Shown piece after piece: positions 25,046 through 33,405 of a stretch of 64,000 nt of DNA; within the stretch, counting starts at the first letter, position 1; every line of letters starts with the position of its first letter. Below the pieces are notes generated by a model. The model searched no databases, was not told where the DNA came from, and saw nothing but the letters and a program-made list of their open reading frames with translations. Made by a program: the position numbers and the translations under genes. The stretch lies in NCBI GenBank assembly GCA_000802095.1, contig JUEB01000013.1:124001-188000 (forward strand), read 5' to 3'. The stretch is from Peptococcaceae bacterium BICA1-7. Its GTDB lineage: Bacteria; Bacillota; Desulfotomaculia; Desulfotomaculales; Desulfocucumaceae.

Positions 25046-26383
25046 ATGCAAAAATATTTCCATTCCGTGAAGCTTGACAAAGAAAACTGCAAAGGCTGCA
25101 CAAACTGCATCAAGCGCTGCCCCACAGAGGCCATCCGGGTGAGGGAGGGGCAAGCCCAGATTATAGAAGAGCGCTGCATTGACTGTGGTGAGTGCATACG
25201 GATCTGCCCCAACCGGGCCAAGCTGGCCATCACCGACAGCATGGACCGCCTGGCGGATTATAAATATACCGTTGTTCTGCCGGCCCCTTCACTTTATGCC
25301 CAGTTTGGCCCCAGGGTAATGCCCGGACAGATACTTGGGGCGCTACTGGAAACTGGCTTTGATGACTATTTTGAGGTGGCCGTGGGGGCTGAAGCCGTTT
25401 CCCAGTCACTGCGCCAGTTCCTTCGGGGCAGCTATCCGAGGCCGCTTATTTCTTCGGCCTGCCCGGCGGTGGTGCGGCTTATGCAGGTGCGCTTTCCGGG
25501 GCTTCTGGAGCATATAGTGCCCATTGATACACCAATGGAGATATCCGCCCGTATGGCCAGGGAAAGTGTAATGAGGCAGCACGGCATAAAAGATGAAGAA
25601 ATAGGGGTATTCTTTATTACTCCCTGCCCGGCCAAGGTTACCGCTGTTAAACAGCCCTACGGGGACCGCTCCCATGTGGATGGGGTTATTTCCATGACGG
25701 CCATTTACGGAGAGCTGCTGGGCCGTCTGGACTCCCAGCCGGCAGGAGAAAGGGCTGTTCTCTCACCACCCAGGGGTGTGGGCTGGGGCAAGGCCGGAGG
25801 AGAAAACCACTCTATAAAGGGCCGCTCTCTTTTGGCAGTGGATGGTATCCACAATGTCATCAACGTGCTGGAGGAAATTGAGCGGGGCGGCCTCCGGGAT
25901 ATAGACTACGTGGAGGCGCAGTCCTGCACCGGCGGCTGTATAGGAGGACCCCTGGCGCCACAGAATCCTTTTGTGTCCCGGGTACGCATGGAAAACCTGG
26001 TAAAAAGGCTGAAAGCAGCCAGACCTCCTCTTCCGGACTTCCCCACCGACCCGGAGTACTACCGGCTGAAAAAACCTATACTCCCTCTTCAGGGATTAAA
26101 GCTTAGCAGCGATCTGGATCAGGCCATCTCCATGCTTGGCAAGGTGGAGAAAATCAGCGCCGACCTGCCCGGACTGGACTGCGGCTCCTGCGGGTCGCCC
26201 AACTGCCGGGCACTGGCCGAGGATATCGTCCGTGGCTATGCCGAGACCTCCTACTGCGTTTTTAAGCTGAGGGAAAAGCTGCAGGTACTGGCCAGAGAAA
26301 TAGTTGACCTGTCACACCTGCAGCCCCCGGCCATGAGGCGGGACTCTTCAAATGGAGGAGGCGGGGAGGACGGTCAAAAATGA
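25046..26383 (+). CDS. Sensory-type [FeFe]-hydrogenase homologue
   Basis: A 445-residue Fe-S protein. Order seen: two 4Fe-4S ferredoxin motifs (CKGCTNCIKRCP and CIDCGECIRICP, residues 14-55), an [FeFe]-hydrogenase H-cluster domain with L1 SACPAVVRLM, L2 TPCPAKVTAV and L3 QSCTGGCIGGPLAP, and a C-terminal Fe-S domain CGSCGSPNCRALAEDI...YC. The four H-cluster Cys are kept, but the surrounding motifs differ from catalytic HydA (TSC.PGW, MPC.AKK, CPGGCIGGGGQ). That pattern is known from group C/D putative sensors (HydS type). No PAS domain is seen, which leans to group D. It lies between an HATPase and a DRTGG gene, overlapping the latter by 4 bases. A role in sensing H2 or redox state for control of the operon is inferred. 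Confidence 0.85.
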   Translation: MQKYFHSVKLDKENCKGCTNCIKRCPTEAIRVREGQAQIIEERCIDCGECIRICPNRAKLAITDSMDRLADYKYTVVLPAPSLYAQFGPRVMPGQILGALLETGFDDYFEVAVGAEAVSQSLRQFLRGSYPRPLISSACPAVVRLMQVRFPGLLEHIVPIDTPMEISARMARESVMRQHGIKDEEIGVFFITPCPAKVTAVKQPYGDRSHVDGVISMTAIYGELLGRLDSQPAGERAVLSPPRGVGWGKAGGENHSIKGRSLLAVDGIHNVINVLEEIERGGLRDIDYVEAQSCTGGCIGGPLAPQNPFVSRVRMENLVKRLKAARPPLPDFPTDPEYYRLKKPILPLQGLKLSSDLDQAISMLGKVEKISADLPGLDCGSCGSPNCRALAEDIVRGYAETSYCVFKLREKLQVLAREIVDLSHLQPPAMRRDSSNGGGGEDGQK

Positions 26384-26724
26384 ACCACTGGGAAAAAATT
26401 ATCAGCTCTCTGGACTTAACACTGCTGACCAGCCTTAAAACACTGAACAACAATGCCCGGGGAGCCTACTGCGGCGATTTGCTGAGCGACGTTCTGGCCA
26501 ATGCCTCCGGCGGCGACCTGTGGATAACCATACACCGCCACCGCAGTGTAATCGCCGTGGCCTCCCTTTTAAATATAGGCGGAGTAATCATAACCGGAGG
26601 CCGCCAGCCGAACCAGGACGCCCTTATTGATGCGGAAAAAGAAGGCATACCGCTTTTCTCCACGCCGCTGAACAATTTCCAGGCCTCGGGCAGGCTTTAC
26701 AAAATCTTTTCCAAACAAGGTTGA
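26380..26724 (+). CDS. DRTGG-domain protein, second of two
   Basis: A 114-residue protein with the DRTGG pattern: YCGDLLSDVLANASGGDLWITIHRH, VIAVASLLNIGGVIITGGRQPNQDALIDAEKEGIPLFSTP. It overlaps the end of the hydrogenase homologue by 4 bases (ATGA), so translation is coupled. Similar stand-alone DRTGG proteins occur in hyd operons of other clostridia, but their role is unknown. It is more regular than the one at 24250, which has diverged at DRTGG core positions. Confidence 0.8.
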   Translation: MNHWEKIISSLDLTLLTSLKTLNNNARGAYCGDLLSDVLANASGGDLWITIHRHRSVIAVASLLNIGGVIITGGRQPNQDALIDAEKEGIPLFSTPLNNFQASGRLYKIFSKQG

Positions 26725-26790
26725 ATACGCTTAAATAATTGGGAAAATTCAATATGCATAATGATTATCAACACAAAGGAGGTTTAACAC

Positions 26791-27288
26791 ATGTCAAACG
26801 GGTGTGCCTGCCAAAGCCAAGTAACCCGGGAGCATATGGACGAGGTGGACCGGCTGATAGCCCCCTGCCGCGGCCAGTCAGGCAATTTAATCCAGGTACT
26901 GCACAAGGCTCAGAACATTGTGGGCTATCTGCCCCGGGAGGTGCAGCTAAAGGTGGCCGAGGGCCTTGATGTGCCTCTGGCCAGGGTTTACGGGGTGGTA
27001 TCCTTTTACTCTCTTTTTACCACCGTGCCCCGGGGCAGGCATAAAATAAGCGTATGTGCCGGAACAGCCTGTTATGTGCGCGGGTCCAGCCAACTGCTTG
27101 ACAGGTTGAGTGAGGACCTGCAGGTAAGACCTGGCGGGACAAGCCAGGACGGAGAGTTCTCCCTGGACGTGGTCCGCTGTGTGGGCGCCTGCGGCCTCGG
27201 TCCGGTGGTTACAGTGGATGATGATGTATATGCCCGGGTACATACTGAAAAGCTTTCCGATATTCTAGCCCTGTACACTAAGGAGTGA
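26791..27288 (+). CDS. hydC: Hydrogenase subunit HydC / NuoE-like [2Fe-2S] protein
   Basis: A 165-residue thioredoxin-fold protein of the 24-kDa NuoE family. Ligands of one [2Fe-2S] cluster are seen in CAGTACYVRGS and CVGACGLGP, near residues 90-140. RBS AAAGGAGG precedes the ATG. In trimeric NAD-linked hydrogenases HydC sits beside HydB and relays electrons. It starts the structural part of the operon, followed by an HATPase, a second 2Fe-2S protein, hydB and hydA. Confidence 0.92.
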   Translation: MSNGCACQSQVTREHMDEVDRLIAPCRGQSGNLIQVLHKAQNIVGYLPREVQLKVAEGLDVPLARVYGVVSFYSLFTTVPRGRHKISVCAGTACYVRGSSQLLDRLSEDLQVRPGGTSQDGEFSLDVVRCVGACGLGPVVTVDDDVYARVHTEKLSDILALYTKE

Positions 27289-27294
27289 GACCGG

Positions 27295-27873
27295 TTGGAA
27301 GAGCTGTCCCAGCACATTCTGGACGTTGCCTTCAATTCACTGGAGGCCGGCGCCGACAGGCTGGAAATAACCGTTTCAGAAAACATTTTGATCAACCTGC
27401 TGCAGATTGAGGTGCGGGACAACGGGAGGGGCATTTCTCCGGCTGACATCCCCAGGGTGATGGACCCCTTTTATACCACAAAAAAAGAAAAGAGGGTGGG
27501 ACTGGGCATACCCTTATTCCGGGAGGCCGTGGAAAGGTGCGGGGGAATTTTTGAAATAAAGCCTGCCCCCCAGGCCGGGACAGTGGTTACGGCGACCTTT
27601 CCCCATGATCACCTGGACCGGGCCCCCCTGGGGGACATCGCCGGCACCATTACTGTCCTTATGGCGGGAAATACTCCTTTACGTCTTATATACCGGCACA
27701 GGTATAACGAAAAGATCTTTTCCTTCGACACAAAGGACTTTCAGTCACTGCTGGGAGAGGACATTCCCCTGCGGTCCCCGGAGGTGCTTGTCTGGATGGG
27801 AAAGCACCTGGTAGAAAACATTGCCAACTTGAAGGAGGCCGATACACTTGAAAAGTTTGGAAGAACTGGCTAG
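27295..27873 (+). CDS. HATPase-domain protein within the hydrogenase operon
   Basis: A 192-residue protein: a GHKL ATPase domain (about residues 1-105; VAFNSLEAGADRLEI N-box, RDNGRGISPADIPRVMDPFYTTK G1 box, VGLGIPLFREAVERCGG G2 box) with an added C-terminal region of about 85 residues that matches nothing recognised. The phospho-acceptor domain of a sensor kinase is absent. Start is TTG at 27295 behind AAGGAG. It overlaps the next gene by 26 bases. Such HATPase genes are known neighbours of hydABC-type operons in syntrophs and clostridia; the target is unknown. Confidence 0.8.
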   Translation: MEELSQHILDVAFNSLEAGADRLEITVSENILINLLQIEVRDNGRGISPADIPRVMDPFYTTKKEKRVGLGIPLFREAVERCGGIFEIKPAPQAGTVVTATFPHDHLDRAPLGDIAGTITVLMAGNTPLRLIYRHRYNEKIFSFDTKDFQSLLGEDIPLRSPEVLVWMGKHLVENIANLKEADTLEKFGRTG

Positions 27874-28201
27874 CCTCAGAGAAAAATTAAAAAAAGATAT
27901 GAGCATAAGAGAGCAGGGTCATGAAATAAAAGTCACCGTCAGCATGGGCACCTGCGGCATCGCGGCCGGGGCCAGGGAAATAGTCAAGGCCCTGCTGGAA
28001 GAGCTGAAGGAACAGGGCCTTAATGGAATATCCCTGACCCAGACCAGCTGCGCGGGCCTGTGCCACTACGAGCCTATGCTGGAAATCAGTCAGGGGAGCG
28101 AGAAGACTACATATGTGAAAATTGACGGGAATAAGGCCAGGGAGATTGTCAAAAAGCACCTGGTGGGAGGAAAGGTCGTAGAGGAGTGGACAGCCCGGTA
28201 G
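27848..28201 (+). CDS. [2Fe-2S] thioredoxin-like ferredoxin of the hydrogenase operon
   Basis: A 117-residue protein with the thioredoxin-like [2Fe-2S] fold: MGTCGIAAGAREIVKALLEEL and QTSCAGLCHYEPMLEI supply Cys-x9-13-type and Cys-x3-Cys ligands, followed by a strand-helix end typical of the N-terminal part of HydB. Start is TTG at 27848 with AAGGAGG 9 bases upstream, inside the end of the HATPase gene. Small proteins of this type are common in NAD-linked hydrogenase and formate dehydrogenase operons and act as electron carriers. Confidence 0.82.
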   Translation: MKSLEELASLREKLKKDMSIREQGHEIKVTVSMGTCGIAAGAREIVKALLEELKEQGLNGISLTQTSCAGLCHYEPMLEISQGSEKTTYVKIDGNKAREIVKKHLVGGKVVEEWTAR

Positions 28202-28243
28202 GAGGCTCCTTCTCAGCTGGAGACATCACAAGGAGGATTAACA

Positions 28244-30037
28244 ATGGAAATGTACAGGTCACACGTGCTGGTTTGCGCCGGAGCGGGTTGCATATCCTCA
28301 TCCTGTAAAGCAGTGCAGAGCGCCCTTCAGGATAATATAGATAAATTGGGTCTGGGCGGCGAGATAAAGGTTGTAGAGACCGGGTGCATGGGGCCCTGCG
28401 ACCTGGGGCCGGTGATCATGGTTTTTCCGGATGGAGTTTTATACCGCCGGCTTAAGCCTGAGGACGCCGCTGAAATAGTAAGCCAGCACCTTCTCAAGGG
28501 CAAGGTGGTCACCAGGCTTATGCACCAGACCGAGGGGGCCGGGGGTCAGCCCGGCGGCCATGAAAAAATGGACTTTTTCAGCCGTCAGACCCGGATAGCC
28601 CTGAGAAACACCGGGGTGATCAACCCTGAGTCGGTGGAGGAATACATAGCCCGGGACGGCTACCGGGCCCTGGGCAGGGTGCTGTCGAAAATGACCCCTG
28701 AGCAGGTGGTGGACACCATCAAGGAATCGGGACTCAGGGGTCGCGGCGGGGCTGGTTTTCCCACCGGCCTGAAGTGGGAGTTCACCGCCCGCTCGGCCGG
28801 TTATCCCAAATATGTGGTCTGCAACGCCGACGAGGGAGACCCCGGGGCCTTTATGGACCGGAGCATACTGGAGGGGGATCCGCACTCGGTGCTGGAGGCC
28901 ATGGCCATCTGCGGCTACGCCATCGGTTCCCCCATGGGCTACATATACGTGCGGGCCGAATACCCCCTGGCGGTGGAAAGACTGTCAAAGGCCATCGACA
29001 AGGCCAGGGAATATGGGCTTTTAGGTGAGAACATCTTCGGCACTGCCTTTAACTTTGACATAGAAATACGAGTGGGGGCCGGGGCCTTTGTATGCGGTGA
29101 GGAGACCGCACTGCTGGCCTCCATCGAGGGACGCCGCGGGGAGCCGCGCCCCAAACCCCCCTTTCCGGCCCAGGAGGGGCTGTGGGGAAAGCCCACCGTG
29201 ATCAACAATGTGGAAACACTGGCCAGCATAGCCCCCATCATTATTAACGGGGCCCAGTGGTTTGCCGCCATCGGCACCGAAAAAAGCAAGGGCACCAAGG
29301 TATTTGCCCTGGCCGGTAAAATAAATAACACCGGACTGGTGGAGGTCCCCATGGGCACCCCGCTGAGAGAGATTATATTTGATATAGGCGGAGGCATCCC
29401 CGGCGGCAAAAAGTTTAAGGCGGTGCAGACCGGGGGGCCCTCGGGCGGGTGCATCCCCGCCAAGCACCTGGACACCCCGGTGGATTACGAGTCCCTGACC
29501 AGCCTGGGCACCATTATGGGGTCCGGCGGAATGATTATAGTTGACGAGGATACCTGCATGGTAGACCTGGCCAAGTTCTTTCTTGAATTCGTTCAGGAGG
29601 AATCCTGCGGCAAGTGCGCCCCCTGCCGCATAGGCACCAAGAGGATGCTGGAAATACTGCAGCGCATTACCTCCGGCAAGGGCCGTGAGGGGGATATAGA
29701 GCTGCTGGAAGAGCTGAGCGGCGGCATTAAAAACTCGGCCCTCTGCGGTCTGGGGCAGACTGCCCCCAACCCGGTCATCAGCACCCTCCGGTACTTCAGG
29801 GATGAATACGAGGCCCACATAAGTGAAAGAAGGTGCCCCGCCGGGGCCTGCCAGGCGCTCCTTACTTTTTATATTGACGCCAAACAGTGCCAGGGCTGCG
29901 GAGTATGCGCCAGGGCCTGTCCCGCCCAGGCCATTTCAGGAGAAAAGAAAAAGCCCCATATAATTGACACCGGAAAATGTGTCAAGTGCGGCGCCTGCAA
30001 AACAAAGTGTAAATTTAACGCAGTCAGCACCCTATAA
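28244..30037 (+). CDS. hydB: Hydrogenase subunit HydB / NuoF-like (NADH- and FMN-binding)
   Basis: A 597-residue iron-sulfur flavoprotein. Domains seen in order: N-terminal [2Fe-2S] thioredoxin-like domain (CAGAGCISSSC ... ETGCMGPC), FMN/NADH-binding Nqo1 core (GLRGRGGAGFPTGLKW, CNADEGDPGAFMDR, GAGAFVCGEETALL), SLBB region, the 4Fe-4S motif ESCGKCAPCRIG, and a C-terminal pair of 4Fe-4S clusters (CQGCGVCARACP, CVKCGACKTKCK). This is the HydB subunit of the trimeric, often electron-bifurcating hydrogenases that couple NADH and ferredoxin oxidation to H2. RBS AAGGAGG precedes the ATG; hydA follows after 20 bases. Confidence 0.95.
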   Translation: MEMYRSHVLVCAGAGCISSSCKAVQSALQDNIDKLGLGGEIKVVETGCMGPCDLGPVIMVFPDGVLYRRLKPEDAAEIVSQHLLKGKVVTRLMHQTEGAGGQPGGHEKMDFFSRQTRIALRNTGVINPESVEEYIARDGYRALGRVLSKMTPEQVVDTIKESGLRGRGGAGFPTGLKWEFTARSAGYPKYVVCNADEGDPGAFMDRSILEGDPHSVLEAMAICGYAIGSPMGYIYVRAEYPLAVERLSKAIDKAREYGLLGENIFGTAFNFDIEIRVGAGAFVCGEETALLASIEGRRGEPRPKPPFPAQEGLWGKPTVINNVETLASIAPIIINGAQWFAAIGTEKSKGTKVFALAGKINNTGLVEVPMGTPLREIIFDIGGGIPGGKKFKAVQTGGPSGGCIPAKHLDTPVDYESLTSLGTIMGSGGMIIVDEDTCMVDLAKFFLEFVQEESCGKCAPCRIGTKRMLEILQRITSGKGREGDIELLEELSGGIKNSALCGLGQTAPNPVISTLRYFRDEYEAHISERRCPAGACQALLTFYIDAKQCQGCGVCARACPAQAISGEKKKPHIIDTGKCVKCGACKTKCKFNAVSTL

Positions 30038-30057
30038 TCAAAATGGAGGAATATGAC

Positions 30058-31779
30058 ATGAAGCCGGTAATGATAACCATAGACGGACTTCGGGTCGAAG
30101 CCGAGGCAGGCGCCCCGGTGCTGGAGGCCGCAAAAAAAGCGGGCATAAAAATACCGACCCTTTGCTATCTGAAAGAAATTAATGAAATAGGGGCCTGCCG
30201 TGTTTGCCTGGTGGAGGTCCAGGGCGCCAGGGCCCTTCAGGCCTCCTGCGTAACCCCTGTATCCGAGGGCATGGTGGTGCGCACCAACACCCCGGCCATA
30301 AGACAGGCCAGAAAGCTAAACCTGGAGCTGATTATGTCCAACCACCTTAGGGAGTGCCTTACCTGCCACCGCAGCACCAACTGCGAGCTCCAGCAGCTGG
30401 CCTCGGACCTGGGCATAGTAGAGCTCCGCTTTGCAGGGGAAATGCCCCCCTACGACCCTGACCTCTCCAGCCCTTCCCTGGTGCGGGACCCGCGCAAGTG
30501 CATACTCTGCAGGCGCTGCGTCAGCGTCTGTGAAAAGGTGCAGCAGGTGGGCGCCATAGCGCCCCAGGAGAGGGGCTTTAACACCGTCATCGCTCCAGCC
30601 TTCCTGGACCCGCTGGGATCTGTGGCCTGTGTAAACTGCGGCCAGTGCGCCCTGGTCTGCCCCACAGCGGCAATTCACGAAAAAGACCAGGTGGCCGAAG
30701 TATGGGCTGCCCTGGCGGACCCCCGAAAGCACGTGGTAGTGCAGACAGCACCGGCCACCAGGGTAAGCATAGGGGAAATGTTCGGCCTGGAGCCGGGCAG
30801 CGTGGCCACCGGGAAAATGGTGGCGGCGCTTAGAAGATTGGGCTTTGACAAGGTTTTTGACACCGATTTTACCGCCGACCTGACCATCATGGAAGAGGGC
30901 AGCGAGCTGCTCCGGCGCCTTGAGGAGGGAGGCCAGCTGCCCCTGATCACCTCCTGCAGCCCCGGCTGGATTAAATTTATAGAGCACTTCTACCCGGACA
31001 TGCTGGGTCACCTGTCCTCCTGCAAGTCGCCCCAGCAGATGTTCGGAGCCCTGGCCAAAACCTATTACGCCCAAAAGGCCGGCCTGGACCCGGAGGATAT
31101 ATTTGTGGTATCCATAATGCCCTGCACCGCCAAAAAATTTGAGGCCGGCAGGGAAGAAATGAATGGCAGCGGCCATACCGATGTGGACGTGGTGCTGACC
31201 ACCCGGGAGCTGGGCAGGATGCTCAAAGAGGCCGGTGTGGATTTCAATGCCCTGGCTGAAGAGGAATATGACGCCCCCTTTGGCATAACCACCGGGGCCG
31301 GGGTAATCTTCGGCGCCACCGGAGGAGTAATGGAGGCGGCCCTGCGCACCGCTTACGAGCTGGTCACCGGCAACAGCCTGGTCTCCCTGGACTTCCAGGA
31401 AGTGCGGGGGCTTGACGGGGTCAAGGAGGCCTCGGTGAACTTAAACGGCACCACCCTTAATGTGGCGGTGGCCCACGGGCTGGGCAATGCCCGGGAGCTG
31501 CTGGAAAGGGTGAAAAGCGGCCGCCAGTACCATTTCATCGAGATCATGTGCTGCCCCGGAGGCTGCATAGGAGGAGGGGGCCAGCCCATACCCACCAACA
31601 GAGAAATAAGGGAGAAGAGGTCCGCCGGCATTTACAGGGCCGACGCCTCCATGCCCCTGCGCAAATCCCACGAAAACCCCGCCGTACAGGCGCTTTATAA
31701 AGAATTCCTGGGTGAGCCCCTGGGACATAAATCCCACCAACTGCTGCACACCGGCTACACTCCCCGGGACAGGCATTAG
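30058..31779 (+). CDS. hydA: [FeFe]-hydrogenase catalytic subunit HydA (NAD-linked, multimeric)
   Basis: A 573-residue cytosolic hydrogenase. Domains: NuoG-like [2Fe-2S] (CRVCLVEVQG), His/Cys 4Fe-4S (HLRECLTCHRSTNC), two 4Fe-4S clusters (CILCRRCVSVC, CVNCGQCALVCP), then the H-cluster domain with L1 TSCSPGWIKF, L2 MPCTAKKFEA and L3 CCPGGCIGGGGQ. The second Cys of the usual TSCCP is Ser here, at the position of the proton-relay Cys of Clostridium CpI. Start at 30058 is chosen because GGAGGA lies 8 bases upstream; the ATG at 30043 overlaps that RBS. With HydB and HydC it forms a complex that makes or uses H2 in the cytoplasm. Confidence 0.95.
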   Translation: MKPVMITIDGLRVEAEAGAPVLEAAKKAGIKIPTLCYLKEINEIGACRVCLVEVQGARALQASCVTPVSEGMVVRTNTPAIRQARKLNLELIMSNHLRECLTCHRSTNCELQQLASDLGIVELRFAGEMPPYDPDLSSPSLVRDPRKCILCRRCVSVCEKVQQVGAIAPQERGFNTVIAPAFLDPLGSVACVNCGQCALVCPTAAIHEKDQVAEVWAALADPRKHVVVQTAPATRVSIGEMFGLEPGSVATGKMVAALRRLGFDKVFDTDFTADLTIMEEGSELLRRLEEGGQLPLITSCSPGWIKFIEHFYPDMLGHLSSCKSPQQMFGALAKTYYAQKAGLDPEDIFVVSIMPCTAKKFEAGREEMNGSGHTDVDVVLTTRELGRMLKEAGVDFNALAEEEYDAPFGITTGAGVIFGATGGVMEAALRTAYELVTGNSLVSLDFQEVRGLDGVKEASVNLNGTTLNVAVAHGLGNARELLERVKSGRQYHFIEIMCCPGGCIGGGGQPIPTNREIREKRSAGIYRADASMPLRKSHENPAVQALYKEFLGEPLGHKSHQLLHTGYTPRDRH

Positions 31780-31823
31780 CCCTTAAAACAGCCCAAACCC
31801 ACACCTCTCAATTCTCAATACAC

Positions 31824-31856
31824 AAATACCCCCACCCACAAAGGGCGGGGGTATTT
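31824..31856. terminator. Terminator after hydA
   Basis: AAATACCCCC pairs with GGGGGTATTT. It follows the hydrogenase operon and faces the small minus-strand gene at 31890, so it may serve both. Confidence 0.7.
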
Positions 31857-31889
31857 GCATAATTAATCTTTACAGGAAGTATTGATAGT

Positions 31890-32072
31890 TTAAAGCTTTT
31901 GCAAAGTCTCTCTTTTGTCAGGACCCAGCTGCCAGAATTGCAGGCTTTTCAGCTCTCTTATTCTTCTGAACAACCTGCGGGCGTCGTTGGAATCGGTTAC
32001 CTTTTCAATTTTTTTTCGTATCTCACAGATCTCATCTGCAAAGGCATCATATATCCTGTCCTCCGATTGCAT
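31890..32072 (-). CDS. Small hypothetical protein (60 aa)
   Basis: Not recognised. A 60-residue, highly charged, probably helical protein (DEICEIRKKIEKV, RRLFRRIRELKSLQF). GGGAGG lies 10 bases before the ATG and no better frame occupies the gap. Isolated between the hydA terminator and a LysR gene on the same strand. Confidence 0.55.
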   Translation of the reverse strand: MQSEDRIYDAFADEICEIRKKIEKVTDSNDARRLFRRIRELKSLQFWQLGPDKRETLQKL

Positions 32073-32228
32073 ATAAAACCTGCCTCCCAGTACTATTAAT
32101 CTTTTGTTTTGACTATATCATGCCTGTGTTAAAAAAGTTGTGGACGTATATTAAGAATATGTTAACGCTTTATTCAGGGACAGCTTGATATGCCATTGTC
32201 CGGGCAGGTTCCGGGTCAGGGCAGATAG

Positions 32229-32251
32229 AAAAAAATCGCCCCACGGCGATT
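32229..32251 (-). terminator. Terminator of the LysR-family gene
   Basis: Minus-strand AATCGCC-GTGG-GGCGATT hairpin followed by TTTTT. Confidence 0.82.
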
Positions 32252-32252
32252 A

Positions 32253-32313
32253 ATTAGCTAATAGCTATTAGCTATTAGCAATGGACCTATATTTTGATGG
32301 CTGATAGCTAATC
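32253..32313. repeat. AGCTATT heptamer repeats
   Basis: Degenerate 7-base units (AGCTAAT, AGCTATT, AGCTATT, AGCAATG) and, after about 20 bases, GATGGCTGATAGCTAAT. The same unit type recurs at 42417-42508. Confidence 0.7.
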
Positions 32314-32318
32314 TTTCA

Positions 32319-33248
32319 TTACAGACTAAAAATATTAGACCCTCCTTTAAATCTCCCGGTAATTTCCTCGCCGGTTATAAATGACCGGAAAGCTCTGGAG
32401 GCAAGGCTCTCGTGATCCGGGTGCTTCCAGGCCAGGCACAGGTCATAGCTCAAGTCCACCCCCGGCACAAACAGCTCGCCCAAAACACCCTTCTCAATAA
32501 GCTCCCCGGCGGCCCAGCGGGAGACCACCCCTATCCCCAGCCCCAGTCGCACCGCGTTTATCACTGACTGGGCGCTGCCCAGGTCATAGACATTGGCAAA
32601 CTGGTCCAATGATATATTAAAATTGGAAAGCTGCTGCTCCAGCGCCTGCCTGCTGCCGGAACCGGCCTCCCGCACTACAATGGACTCGCTGGTCAGATCG
32701 GGGATAGACACTTCCCTGCCCTTCAGCGGGTGCCAGGACGGTGTTACCACCGCCACAGGGTCCCTTACCCAGGGACGGCACTCCAGGTCGTCCGACTTGA
32801 CGGGCACGCCCAGTATCCCCATGTCCACTTCCCTGTTTTTGAGCCACTGGGAAATCTGGGGACTGCCCCCTATCTGCAGGCTTACGGTAACCGCCGGGTA
32901 CTGCTCCCTAAAGCCTCCTATGACCAGAGGCAAGAGCCACTCCCCGGCCACCGGGCTGGCGCCCAGTAAAAGGTGTCCTGCCTTGACCTCTCTTAAGTCG
33001 TCTATGCCGGCCCTTATCTTGTTGTACTGGCGCACCATCTGGGTGGCAATAGGGTAAAGCAGCCTCCCGGCCTCGGTAAGCAGCACCTTTTTGTCATTGC
33101 GCTCAAAAAGGGTTATCTTTAAGTCTTCCTCCAGTGCCTTAATCTGAAAACTTATGGCCGGCTGACTCATATCCAGCTGGGCCGCCGCCCTGGTGAAATT
33201 TTTAAGCTGGGCGATCAGGAGAAAGGCCTCCAACTGCTTTATATTCAC
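32319..33248 (-). CDS. LysR-family transcriptional regulator
   Basis: A 309-residue LysR-type regulator. Seen: N-terminal winged helix (MNIKQLEAFLLIAQLKNFTRAAAQLDMSQPAIS within residues 1-33, followed by the helix to about 60) and a periplasmic-binding-like effector domain (about 90-295) of the CysB/CysL kind, with VREAGSGSRQALEQQL near the effector pocket. Single gene with its own terminator. It lies next to the exported hydrogenase operon, but that runs in the same direction upstream of it, so the target cannot be told from position. Effector unknown. Confidence 0.88.
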   Translation of the reverse strand: MNIKQLEAFLLIAQLKNFTRAAAQLDMSQPAISFQIKALEEDLKITLFERNDKKVLLTEAGRLLYPIATQMVRQYNKIRAGIDDLREVKAGHLLLGASPVAGEWLLPLVIGGFREQYPAVTVSLQIGGSPQISQWLKNREVDMGILGVPVKSDDLECRPWVRDPVAVVTPSWHPLKGREVSIPDLTSESIVVREAGSGSRQALEQQLSNFNISLDQFANVYDLGSAQSVINAVRLGLGIGVVSRWAAGELIEKGVLGELFVPGVDLSYDLCLAWKHPDHESLASRAFRSFITGEEITGRFKGGSNIFSL

Positions 33249-33405
33249 TATATCACCATCACCACTATAATATATGTTTATCAGTATACTTCTATTTTTC
33301 TTATCAGACTCCTTCTTTGCTCAAGGGCATTCCCGATTGGTAGGAGATGCCAATAGGCAATAAATGCATCCCTGGCCCCTCCGGCCGACAAGCGGCGCCT
33401 GCAAG

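Noticed and set aside
29021-31176. Long antisense ORFs (265 and 286 aa) opposite hydB and hydA
   Set aside because: Shadows created by high GC at third positions; the sense frames carry all conserved motifs.
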